Below the pieces are notes generated by a model, which saw only the letters and a list, made by a program, of their open reading frames with translations, had not been told where the DNA came from and searched no databases. Below are positions 22,801 through 31,137 of a DNA stretch of 42,359 bases, in pieces. Both the position numbers and the translations under genes were made by a program. This stretch comes from Tubiluchus corallicola (taxonomy: Eukaryota; Priapulida; Priapulimorpha; Priapulimorphida; Tubiluchidae): positions 1-42,359 of the forward strand of contig JAQGDQ010001407.1 in assembly GCA_030141605.1 (NCBI GenBank), given 5' to 3'. Each line of letters begins with the position of its first letter. Position 1 is the stretch's first letter.

Positions 22801-25800
22801 TCTTAAGTGTGAACTGTTTTACGAGTTACTGTCGGCAAGAAACTGCAAACTCTCCAATGAGTTACTGCAAGTTTCGGTCAGTAAGAAATTGCAAACTTCC
22901 CGACAGTTGCTGCGAGCTGATTTACTGTTTAGTGTGAATGTTTTGGTGAGTTACTCTCAACTTGCAGTGAACACAGACATGCTCTATTTATCGGCAGAAG
23001 TTAAATGTGGTACAACAGAGAAAGCAACCGTTCGAGTGTAATTTTGCTCTAATCTAGATACTACTGTAAAACATGCTGCAAGAATTGCATGACACTTACT
23101 ACCTAACAGCAACGCGCAGCAGATTTTCCTTTTGTTGTGGAGATCGCTGGCATCAATCAGAATTACATAGAACATTGTAGAATGTTCCGTTAGAATAATC
23201 GTCTTACCTTGTGGAATGTTCTGGAAAGGAGTTTCTAGAAACTTCTCGGGTACGCTATATAAGGCGAAGCAGGCCGCTGAGACAGGAGCACACGGACGCC
23301 ACATACACATTCTCTTGTATACCTGTATTTTCAGATACACTCAAACGTTTTCCAGATTTTCACATATAGTGTAATCATTTCGCGTTCCTTCATACTTTTG
23401 TGTTGTAGAATTCTCGCTTAATAAACTAGTTTAATTTGACGGCGTGTTTTCTGGTTTTCTCTACGAGCCTTCCGAGAGAAACAAAACACAACACCTTTCT
23501 AGTGTGAACCTGTTTGCAAGTTTCTTCGCACGAAAACTCTCCAGTATGAAAGCACCATTAGTTTTGCCGAATGTGGCAAAGCACCATGGGATATACACAT
23601 GCATGTGGAATACGTGGCAAATGCGACCTGTTCATTACCGCCATATAAGGACCACATAAGTTTGTTTTTAAGCCAAAATCAGTAAAAAACATAATTCCAC
23701 ATAAAACACCCCACAGGCTAGCCCCTGATGGATTATCGCACACCATTCTTTTCTTTTTTTCTCCTCATCTCCTAAGTAATTGTTGCTCTTTCTCATACTT
23801 TCTTTTTCTCATAAATTTTTCTATATTACACTTTTTTGATACTTATTTTTTCTTTCCATGCTCTCAGTTTTTAACTTTACTTACTAACCTTGGTCAAATT
23901 CCTCTGTCGATAAGACCCCATTTGAAACTACTACATATAATAATCCTAATTACTGAATAATTGTATTGTTTTGTTTAGATTTAGGTATCTAACTTTATTA
24001 TTTTTTGTTTTCAGTTCTTTTTGGATAGTTTGCATCATTTATACTGTTTTTATTATTATTTTCTTATTTGTTTTTGTTATCTGCAGTATCACCGTTAATT
24101 TTTAATAGACTAATCTATTTATAAGAAAGGGCAGGAGACTAGATGACCCTATGGTCCTTCCCTGCCCTGCTCCATGATTATAATTACTTAATATTTAAAA
24201 AACTTTTGATGTTAAACTAATTGGAGAAAATAAATGTTCTATGTTCTATGTCTATGTCTATTTGCGTTCTGTTACTGCCAACTTGTGCTGCATTTGTACG
24301 CTCTATAATATAGCACCTGCTTACTATTGGTCAGTACCTCCAAGACATTAACGCACGAATTGTGTTGCTATATATACCAAAATAGATAGCGTTCATCGTT
24401 CCTATTGACAAGATCGGAAACAGCATTCCCTTGTAAAAACCTCGTATCTGAAAACAAACAGCATCTTTAACGATAACGAAAACGCGACACGACAATTGAC
24501 ACCTATTAAGGAAAAATAGAAATGGTTCTTTGATAGGTTTTTTCACAAAATCGTAATTCAGTTCAAGCTTATTTCCCACGGTACTATCCTACTGTATTTA
24601 ACTTTATTTTTTTTTGTTTTCAGTTCTTTTTGGATAATTTGTATCATTTATACTGTTTTTATTATTTTTTTCTTATTTGTTTTTGTAATCTGCAGCATCA
24701 TCGTTAATTTTGAATATACTAATCTATTTGTAAGAAAGGGCAGGAGACTAGATGAACCTATGGTCCTTCCCTGCTCCGCGATTATAATTAATATTTAAAA
24801 AACTTTTGATGTTAAACTAATTGGAGTTCTATGTCTACGTCTATGTCCTATAGGCCTGTACTGATACATTGATGCATCGCGATATCTTTGGTGACGATAC
24901 GTGTATAACCAGAATCATGATAATCTGAATGATTGATATTTAGTACAAGCTTGACCGCCCCCTGGTAAAAACTGTGAGAAACAGTCCAAGCTACAGCTGT
25001 AGAATGTCCTGTAGTTTAACTCCACAGAGCTATCACAACACAGAGTTTACCTAATTGGTCAAGATCAGTACAGTGAGCTCAGCATTAGCAGAGGAGCAGA
25101 CTTGACCTTGACACAGGCACCTTCACAGAGTTCAACTCGGTGGTCACAATCAGTACAGTGAGCACAGCATTAGCAGAGAAGCAGACTTGACCTTGACACA
25201 GGCACCTGCTGCTAGCAGTCAGCCAAAGAGAAGCGGTTGAAAGCACAATGTGTTTGTAATAATATACGTAGTAGCAAATTAGGTTTATGCTTGTAAGTTT
25301 CTGAATTACAGATTGATGATGTAATCCTTATGCGCAGAAGCTCATGGCGCATTAGGTAGTTAGACAAAAGTGTTTTGAGGCCCGCACCTCGAGAGAGATT
25401 AGGAACTGACTTGAAGACGAAGGGCTGGCATTACTATCCTCTTATATTTACCGTGTTGTGTTTAATATTTAATAAATGTGTAGTTTATTAAATAAAGTCT
25501 TGATAGTTTTCCATGCCCATCGTGGCTACCTCACATGCCACGCAATAAACAACAATAATCAGCAAGCAGCTTTAACCACTATAATAAACAGACTTTAACG
25601 CAACCACTATACTAATTATTTTACTGAAGCTCCTGCAGCTTTTCACAGAACATTTAATCAGTGAACTGTTACTGCTATGTCGCAGTAATCTGCTAGTATT
25701 CTTTGCAAATTTACAAGCGTAAGCGTTATAAAACAACTAACGGCATAGAGTTAATTTTCAAAAATGAAGTATAAATGTAACCATTAACATTTAAAGCACT

Positions 25801-28800
25801 CGCAGCATTTACAGTTCATACTAAACTGAACAGTTATGACTCATGCTTCACACTAGTAATACTCCACCTTTCGGCTAAAAGATTCAGTCGGTTATTGTTG
25901 TTGGCATCCTTCTGTCTCGGAAGACAATGGAGTGTGCCCGAAGAGAGTCAGTTATTGATCACATTGATGGAGCTGCAGCGTCCACTGTGGCTGAGCAGTG
26001 CGATCCTTGAACGTCTCCAGGGCGCACGCCGGGCAAGGTGTACGGAGATCCTGAGCCAGACAACAGGAACCTCCTCTCTTCCTCCCTGGTGTAGTCCAAA
26101 GGAAAGCGGAGCGATACGTTTGGCACCAGGTTGGCTGCAGGAGCTGCCGGAGTCAGTGAGCATGCTGCACTGGTCCGCCTTCGAGGCTCCACTCCTGATT
26201 TGGAAGGTTTACTCCTCTACACATGGCCGTTGGGTCACTTGACCTCCTCCGCCCTCTAGTCGTTGGCTGCTTGTGCAGCTCCTCCGCCTAGTGTCGAGAC
26301 ACAGTGTGGGCATCCCGCAAGCCTACAGCACCTGGTATTCCTAGGCGACCACCCATCCAAGTACTAACCAGGCTCTACGTTGCTTAACTTCGGTGATCAG
26401 ACGAGAACCGGTGTTTTCAACGTGATTAGTCGGTTAATTGGGTCAAAATAGTTCCATCCCAAGTTAAATCTATTAAGCAGCACCTACTGTAGTCATACAT
26501 TTTTATCGAGAACAACGCATAATAAGAAATTTTTATTACCCCTTCAAACTTGTACGTCTCCAAAATGCAGTTCCAAGCTCCGCTTTGACCCCCTGCCGTC
26601 TGCTGTCTAACCTGTTACAAATAGCAAGAATTAAAAAAATGAAAAGATACACGAATTGTTAACCTGTATCCATAAATCTGTATTATTAGGTACACTTTTT
26701 TGGTATACATCTACACTCGTCTAGGTTTAATGGTTATCTTACAAACACAATAAATTGATAGTTTGGCCAGAATGAACAAGGCATAGTGGTACAGCACCTC
26801 TTTTTGTGCAACACTTTCCGTAATGCAGGCACTAGTGCCCATCTAACTAGCGAAGGCTTGATAACATTCAATTATAAGAGGCACCAATTAAATACTGCCC
26901 TTTTAAGGCAATTCTTTTTAAAGGATGGTTTTTCATATACTACCCTATTTTCAAGTACACAAAAAAGTATGTATACATTTTAGCACAATTAATACTGCAA
27001 TCGCGTTCCTGATAAATGTACAGTAGATGAAAATCTTAATTAATGGCGGGCGAGCCCAACTATTGATTACATCACAAACTAACATAATTTTCAGTATCAA
27101 AAATATTCCACGAGCGCGTTGCGCGTGTTTGCAAAAATGAAAATCGATGTATAGTGCTACTAGGCAAGTTTTAAGATAAAAATTAAAATTTCAAATTTAC
27201 CCCAGTGCTCATGTATGAGTGTCGAACGCGTGCAGTACGTCAGAAACGAACACATCTAAACTGAGAGGTACAGCACCTCTTTTTTGTGCAACACTTTCCG
27301 TAATGCGAGCACTAGTGCCCGTCTAACTAGCGAATGGCGAAATGCATTTAACATCAAACAATTATTGATGTAGATACTTTATGGAATTTAGACCCAAAAA
27401 TTATTTGTGAATTAACGCACGATGCATTATTAAAATTTATATACTGGGGTTGAAATCTTGAACCATTTCTATAGTATCCCTATATTTAACCTTTGAAAGT
27501 ATTTCGTTTTGACATTCATTTAAGTTAGATTGTGTGCCTGTTATGCATTTATGTTAATTATTATTGTTTTTTATGCTATTGTTGGACCTACTGTCCAGTG
27601 GTCAATAAACTAACTAACTAACTAACAGCGAAGAACTAGTGGCCCGAATGTAAAATTGCATTTGCGTGGTAATAATTGTTTTACGTAAGGCATTATTTAA
27701 AAAAATAGTACGTTTTCTTTCGATATTTTAAAGAATAGGCTGTTTTGACCTACAGCAGGGGTGTGCAAATTATCTGATTAACCGGGCCACATTAAACTTT
27801 CCTGCAATTCCTGAGGGCCACAGGCAGTTTGATCAAGGAGCCAAGTACAGAAAGGCCTAATAACGATTTTTTTGCATCCGACCTGCGTACAACATTACTA
27901 CTACACTCAAGAAACTATTTTAGAAGTTATTAAAATTTATATTACAAACCATATATTTCTACTTTCAGAACAGATAATGGTAATTTCATTACAATACATA
28001 TTAGTAATGTGTATCACACAGTCTGTGTAGTACAGTGACATTAAGCTACAACAGTCTTGTAAGGGTTAATGGCATCCGATCTAGTAGAAAAAACTACCCG
28101 CACTATCTTTGGGATCGTGGCACGGACTTCAGCTGGATACACTCAATTAGTCGCCCGGGCCGCACTTTCATTAGGTTGACAAATCTCTTCACGGGCCGCA
28201 CAAATTCTCTCGACGGGCCGCAATTTGCACACCCCTGACCTACAGTTTAACATCGGGTCCGGAATTGCACCACTTAAGCACCACTCTCTTAACTGTAGCT
28301 ATGAAACTTAGTTCTTAACAAAACAAATACTAGCTCTCTAACCCTACATCACCTGTATATTGTTACCTTAACAGTGTCCAATGGGTGACCAGAAACCATG
28401 CCTGCAATACCTAAAACAAAGAAATGCAATTTTTTTATATGTAATAAGCAGATAGAATAATACTGCAGTGACACTAGAACACTCTAGGTACTCTCCAGAT
28501 AAACAATACTGCCCAACATAAATAGATAGTAGCATAAATTTGATTTCAAGTACAATTTCTTGCAATAAAACAGTTGTAAATAGAAAAAAAAACGGTAAGA
28601 TTGTCACACAATTCTAAATTTGTATAACACTTTCTGCCTTGCAAACTTTCATGCGTAAATTCAGCCACATACCAGCCATCCTGAAATACCTGCTCAACAT
28701 AACATCACGCGTCGTGATATAACCTGCATATCATAACACTACACGTGGTGTGACCTTACCTGCGCACCATCCGCCGACAAAGTTACTCAGTGCCTCGAGA

Positions 28801-28805
28801 CTCAT
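13830..28805 (-). CDS. SLC25A45: SLC25A45/47/48-group mitochondrial carrier, complete, 7 exons
   Basis: Inner-membrane solute carrier. Exons, 5' to 3': 28760-28805, 28367-28410, 26540-26611, 24338-24447, 22569-22696, 17254-17370 and 13830-14212. Lengths 46+44+72+110+128+117+383 = 900 nt, encoding 299 aa plus stop, the usual length for this group; all junctions have AG acceptors and GT donors and phases match. Three carrier repeats are visible, with PLDTVKVR, PTDFIKVK and PLDVVKSR motifs and GIRGFYKG, GIRGCNKG and GLRIFFRG partners. The stretch RDTPSSGIY and the C-terminal RAFPVNAVIFLTYE are characteristic of SLC25A45/47/48 and the related carnitine/basic amino-acid carriers. In mammals SLC25A45 has been linked to methylated amino acids and SLC25A48 to choline; which paralogue this is cannot be settled here. 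Repeat 2 departs from consensus: RRNGIRGCNKG has Asn where an acidic residue and an aromatic are usual. Confidence 0.92.
14309..14727. repeat. 44-bp minisatellite, about 9 copies, carrier intron 6
   Basis: The unit GAAATTTATAAACAGGAAAC plus CGATAGCTAAATGAAACCGAAACR recurs every 44 bp. It starts about 100 bp upstream (in transcript terms) of the last-exon acceptor at 14212. Copies are nearly identical. Confidence 0.96.
15313..15741. mobile_element. hAT-type MITE, family B, copy 1
   Basis: Ends CAGGGCCGAAACTAG and CTAGTTCCGCCCCTG, flanked by a perfect 8-bp duplication GTGACAAC (15305-15312, 15742-15749). Contains G- and C-runs near the ends and no transposase. Confidence 0.93.
16474..16943. 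mobile_element. hAT-type MITE, family C
   Basis: Ends CAGGGCCTATTTCA and TGAAATAGGGCCTG form a 14-bp inverted repeat with one mismatch. Flanks ACTACAGG and GCTACAGG match at 7 of 8 positions. The open frame at 16680-16937 lies wholly inside and is not a gene. Confidence 0.85.
17086..17161 (-). pseudogene. tRNA-Gly(CCC)-like sequence
   Basis: On the minus strand a TGGTGTA/TATACCA acceptor stem (one G-U) encloses an A box TAGCTTAATGG, loop TTCCCAC (anticodon CCC) and GGTTCAACACC. The T stem and anticodon stem have mismatches, so a pseudogene or SINE head is likelier than an active gene. It sits 92 bp from carrier exon 6. Confidence 0.45.
17465..17996. mobile_element. TIR element, copy B, inverted relative to 9260-10198
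   Basis: Ends CATAAGTCGGCA and TGCCAACTTATG (one mismatch). Internal blocks shared in reverse with copy A include GGCTCTTCCTGATGAAG and the single 57-bp unit with TTATGATGCTTCAAAGTAG. At 532 bp it is shorter than copy A mainly because of the missing repeat units. Confidence 0.7.
18111..18242. repeat. 72-bp-period direct repeat, two copies
   Basis: AAAGGACAAGTCATTTAGCA and the following bases to TTATCACTC occur at about 18112 and again at about 18184 with a single change (CGAACT versus CAAACT). Confidence 0.85.
18243..18878. other. Carrier intron 5 sequence
   Basis: No gene recognised. A short plus-strand frame near 18496-18666 reads MLSKALNGNTIKSEEADHFR onward for about 57 codons; it has a protein-like mix of residues but no family I know and no clear splice context. 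Confidence 0.3.
18879..19338. mobile_element. pogo/Tigger-like MITE (TA target)
   Basis: Ends CCGTATATACTCGCATATAA and the inverted match TTATATGCGAGTATATACAG (about 22 bp, one mismatch), flanked by TA on both sides. Internal copies of ATATAAGCCGACC occur. Open frames inside are not genes. Confidence 0.8.
19339..20223. other. Carrier intron 5 sequence
   Basis: AT-rich, no gene or well-bounded repeat recognised. Confidence 0.4.
20224..20999. repeat. Diverged tandem duplication (~0.33 kb and ~0.45 kb) with exon-like segment
   Basis: Unit 1 begins TTGTGATGTCATCAATTTCA at 20224 and unit 2 TTGTGACTTCATCAAATTCA at 20551. Each contains an AG followed by GGACCNNGATCTCCC (20498 and 20782). Unit 1 has lost most of the exon-like part. 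Confidence 0.65.
20782..20999 (+). other. RS-rich exon-like open frame inside carrier intron 5
   Basis: After a TTTGCAG acceptor-like site the plus-strand frame reads GPRSPSGSRRRHSRGRQRS and continues with RRHRSRSGRSRARTPQSR before a stop at 20999. This Arg/Ser composition with SR/RS dipeptides resembles RS domains of splicing factors. No RNA-binding domain, other exon or start is visible, and the paralogous unit at 20498 is broken. It may be a piece of an RS-domain gene, nested or pseudogenic, or an accident of composition. Confidence 0.35.
21000..21717. other. Carrier intron 5 sequence
   Basis: No gene recognised on either strand. Confidence 0.4.
21718..21780. repeat. 30-bp hairpin with 3-nt loop
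   Basis: The left arm GTGTTGCCGGTTATTACATA... and the right arm ending TATGTAATAACCGGTAACAC are inverted copies over 30 bp with one mismatch, separated by AGG. It could be a minimal fold-back transposon relic or form a hairpin RNA. Confidence 0.85.
22003..22431. mobile_element. hAT-type MITE, family B, copy 2
   Basis: Same family and orientation as 15313-15741. Ends CAGGGCCAGAACTAG and CTAGTTCCGCCCCTG, with a perfect 8-bp duplication ATATGAAT (21995-22002, 22432-22439). Close similarity to copy 1 indicates recent activity. Confidence 0.93.
22757..23127. other. Carrier intron 4, possible TIR element interrupted by the LTR
   Basis: TTCACACTAG near 22769 is an inverted match to CTAGTGTGAA near 23499, just beyond the solo LTR, so the LTR may have landed inside an older element. 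Internal motifs GAGTTACTG and GCAAACT repeat. No target duplication seen. Confidence 0.3.
23170..23187 (+). promoter_or_regulatory. Heat-shock element, four units with one mismatch
   Basis: GAAcaTTGtaGAAtgTTC: alternating GAA and TTC-type units at 5-bp spacing, the HSF recognition pattern; the second unit is TTG instead of TTC. Confidence 0.6.
23214..23226 (+). promoter_or_regulatory. Heat-shock element, three perfect units
   Basis: GAAtgTTCtgGAA matches nGAAnnTTCnnGAAn exactly, 30 bp before the TATA box. Confidence 0.7.
23233..23245 (+). promoter_or_regulatory. Heat-shock element, three perfect units
   Basis: TTCtaGAAacTTC, a second perfect three-unit site, 7 bp after the previous one and 11 bp before the TATA box. 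Confidence 0.7.
23256..23263 (+). promoter_or_regulatory. TATA box of the LTR
   Basis: TATATAAG within GCTATATAAGGC, placed between the heat-shock elements and the AATAAA of the LTR. Confidence 0.7.
23984..24262 (+). mobile_element. LINE 3' end, family 2, copy 1 (CR1/L2-like)
   Basis: Contains a potential hairpin, AAGGGCAGGAGACTAGATGA and its partner CCTTCCCTGCCCT, followed by AATAAATG and a tail of TTCTATG/TCTATG repeats. CR1-like LINEs end in a stem-loop plus short ATTCTRTG-type repeats. Homologous to 24592-24850. Confidence 0.6.
24592..24850 (+). mobile_element. LINE 3' end, family 2, copy 2
   Basis: Closely matches 23984-24262 in the same orientation, ending in TTCTATGTCTACGTCTATG. The two copies bracket carrier exon 4 (24338-24447). 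Confidence 0.6.
24851..25879. repeat. Carrier intron 3 with 85-bp direct repeat and possible retroelement end
   Basis: ATCAGTACAGTGAGC through GACACAGGCACCT occurs at 25064 and again at 25149. Further along, AATAAATG-like signals (near 25470) and a moderately GC-rich stretch suggest a retroelement or LTR, but I found no matched ends or target duplication. Confidence 0.45.
25880..26438 (-). mobile_element. Putative 5S rRNA-headed SINE or similar element
   Basis: The minus strand begins with a 5S rRNA-like head (26319-26438) and continues directly into a GC-richer ~440-bp body unlike the flanks. 5S-derived SINEs (SINE3 class) have this design. No terminal duplication was identified, and the far end near 25880 is a composition estimate. 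Open frames in the body on both strands are not convincing genes. Confidence 0.5.
26319..26438 (-). pseudogene. 5S rRNA-like sequence (120 bp)
   Basis: The minus strand has the conserved 5S core: CACCGGTTCTCGTCTGATCA, then CCGAAGTTAAGCAACG (box A) and TGGATGGGTGGTCGCC (box C with changes), ending TGTAGGCTT. The length is exactly 120 bp, but the first bases no longer match GCCTACGACC, so helix I cannot form, and no T-run terminator follows. Likely a pseudogene or SINE head. Confidence 0.85.
26788..27336. repeat. 70-bp direct repeat flanking ~410 bp, carrier intron 2
   Basis: GGTACAGCACCTCTTTTTGT through CTAACTAGCGAA occurs at 26788-26856 and 27267-27336 with a few differences. Each copy contains the 12-bp-type palindrome GCACTAGTGC. 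The pair may be the ends of an unrecognised element or a local duplication. Confidence 0.75.
27500..27628 (+). mobile_element. LINE 3' end, family 3
   Basis: GGACCTACTGTCCAGTGGTC precedes AATAAACTAACTAACTAACT, a short-repeat tail typical of LINE insertions. The upstream body is not recognisable. Confidence 0.5.
27756..28237. mobile_element. hAT-type MITE, family A, copy 2
   Basis: Same family and orientation as 7548-8026, with ends CAGGGGTGTGCAAATT and AATTTGCACACCCCTG and a perfect 8-bp duplication ACCTACAG (27748-27755, 28238-28245). Confidence 0.93.
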
Positions 28806-28959
28806 AGCAACTGCGAAACTCCGCTGCCGGAGACCTCAAGAAAGGGACAGTCGATCTATTCCATAGGCGGCAAAGTGGGCCAAAGAAAGGTGAGCACAAA
28901 TTATGCCAAACCTTGCACTGTCACTAAAAATAGTAAAAATGATTCTGTAGTGTACAGTA

Positions 28960-29464
28960 CAGTCATACCTCTGTTTTCGACCATAATTCGTTCCTAAAAA
29001 GTGTTTGAAAACAGATTTGGTTTAGTACCGAATCATTTATTCCCAGAAAAAATAATGTAAAGCAAATAATCCGTTCTCAAGCACCAAATGAACTGTAAAG
29101 TATTACTGAAACGAAATATATCATAATGCAAAAATGTTTATTCAAACAGTAGATGTGATATAATTGATAAGAAAAACATAATAGAATTACTTTGAAAGAA
29201 AAACATAATTGTTCCTGCATGAAAAAGCGGAGAAAAATAAGCGTAGAAAGCACTTAGCGATGTTAGTTGATTCAAATCTTGTGCGTGACTACTCTCGGGC
29301 GCAGTCGGTTACGCTCGGCTCGCCGCGCATGCATTCATCATGTGTTTGCCGGTTGGTCAAGTACCGAAATTCTGGTCGAAAGCGGAGACAATTTCAGCTC
29401 GCATTTTCTGATCGAAAACCGATTTGTACGAGTACGGAGACGTCCAGAAATGGAGGTATGACTG
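28960..29464. mobile_element. pogo/Tigger-like TIR element (TA target)
   Basis: Ends CAGTCATACCTC and GAGGTATGACTG (12-bp perfect inverted repeat, with TTTTCGA-type matches further in), flanked by TA (28958-28959, 29465-29466). Open frames inside are incidental. Confidence 0.8.
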
Positions 29465-29543
29465 TACTATTATATTATCAATATTTTGTGTTGAGAGTTT
29501 GACCTACAAATGCTTTCAGAACGTGATTCTGTAGTGTACAGTA

Positions 29544-30167
29544 CAGTGGCGGCTCGTGTATAGGTACTGCCGTACTGCAGCACCCCGTTTTCACTCGATA
29601 TTATCGATAATATTCAATATAATAAGTCTTTTTTCTTCAATTCATTTTTTTGTACTTGTGCAGAATGGGAGCCTGTGAGGGAAGTACAATTTGCTTCACA
29701 GCCCATGCAGCGCCGTATTTGGCTGCTGTGTGCATGCAGTCATGCGCACATGTCTGAGATAATATGCCGTATGCTAGCATCTGCTGCTAGCTAAAAAAGT
29801 ACTGTCCCTAACACAGTAACAATTGCCACGTGCTTACCATGTACCATCATATTCTTGGAGGTGATAAAGTATAAACTTAGCGTGTGTGCTTAAAACATCA
29901 ATTATTTAATAATGGACACGTTCCATCCCTAAGAAATAAGTTCTGGGACCGAAAGTGAACTACAACAGCTTAATTTTTCACAGTTGTCTCTCCAGTGTGA
30001 AACTTGCAGTTAAGAAAAGAGGCTGTTCAACACCTTACCTTCAAATATAACTACAACACATGCACTTAAAATTACATATGCCTATTAAGTTTTACATAGT
30101 ATTAAAACAATGGCTAAAAATTTTCTGAAGCAGCACCCCCACTAATTTTACTTACGCGCCGCCACTG
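29544..30167. mobile_element. hAT-type MITE, family D
   Basis: Ends CAGTGGCGGC and GCCGCCACTG, flanked by a perfect 8-bp duplication GTACAGTA (29536-29543, 30168-30175). A TTATCGATAA palindrome lies near the left end. Confidence 0.92.
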
Positions 30168-30295
30168 GTACAGTACTATTATATTATCAATATTTTCCGT
30201 TGAGAATTTGACCTTAGTGGAGTGAAGAAGCTGCGAAAAGAGCAAAAATGACAATCTCTGTAAACAGCAAACAGGTCTATTACTATTGCTTACTT

Positions 30296-30804
30296 CAGGG
30301 ATGAGAATGACAAATTGCAAAAAACTCTGAAACAGGCCGGGGGTTTGGGGGCCGCGTAGGCCCCCATGGGGGTTCAAGGGGGAGAAGCAACAAATTGCAA
30401 TTTTGTGACCACAGAGAGCCTCTAAGTGGACTTAAAATATCAATTACCTTGTTTCATGCATAATTTAAAATACCCAACTATCAAGGATACATGATACCTA
30501 ATTGTCTCAAAAATGCCTAAGTACTGGCCGCTCCTATGCAAAAATATATAAAAACTGTCTGCAATTGACTCAAATAACTCCACACAATTGATTCTATATT
30601 TTTATAAATAGAGATCTACACGTGGTTACACTGATGTACGTGATGTAAACAAAGTGACAGCCTGCCAACTAGCGATCAGCTTGTGAAATAATGTACTGGG
30701 TCTGTAAAAATTTTCTCAACGAATTTACGCGATTTACAAAAATGGCACTACTGGTCTTCCAAAAACTCGGAATTCCGCGTATGCGCGGAAAATTCTCATC
30801 CCTG
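30296..30804. mobile_element. hAT-type MITE, family E
   Basis: Ends CAGGGATGAGAAT and ATTCTCATCCCTG (13-bp perfect inverted repeat). Flanks GCTTACTT and TTACTTAG share TTACTT, an imperfect target duplication. Contains G-runs near the left end like family B. Confidence 0.75.
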
Positions 30805-30949
30805 TTACTTAGGAACACGTTAGCGCTCCACCTGGCTAACTAATAAGAGACTGGCTTTCTCGTGATATTTTTAATGTTTCCTAAATTAAACTGACAACAT
30901 TATGATTAATTTTCATGAACACTAGTGTCCAATAATCATTTTGTCTATA

Positions 30950-31137
30950 TTTGTTAAAGGATAGCAGACCAACATGACTTTATAGTCTTCGGTATCCTTT
31001 CTCTAGTTTTAGATCTAGCTATTCATTGTAGCCGTTCTTCAAAATTATTAGTGATTCTGTTATTAATAATGTCCTAACGTAGTGTTATAAAGAGATAAAA
31101 AACTTGAAATTGAATTGAATAAAAGACGATAAATAAA
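30950..31137 (+). mobile_element. LINE 3' end, family 4
   Basis: AAAGGATAGCAGACC pairs imperfectly with GGTATCCTTTC as a stem-loop, followed by an AT-rich stretch and GAAATTGAATTGAATAAA. Same stem-plus-tail design as the other LINE ends here. Confidence 0.45.

Larger units (their letters stand above)
23133..23493 (+). mobile_element. Solo LTR with heat-shock elements
   Basis: The 361-bp sequence starts TGTTGTG and ends CACAACA, a 7-bp LTR terminal inverted repeat with TG...CA ends. It is flanked by a perfect 5-bp target duplication CCTTT (23128-23132, 23494-23498). Internally, in order, are clustered heat-shock elements, a TATA box (23256-23263) and an AATAAA signal near 23421, the expected U3-R-U5 order on the plus strand. 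No internal retrotransposon sequence or second LTR is present, so LTR-LTR recombination has removed the body. It lies in carrier intron 4, antisense to the gene. Confidence 0.88.

Noticed and set aside
25895-26242. 115-codon open frame in the GC-richer stretch
   Set aside because: Lies in the body of the 5S-derived element; open frames occur on both strands and none resembles a known protein.
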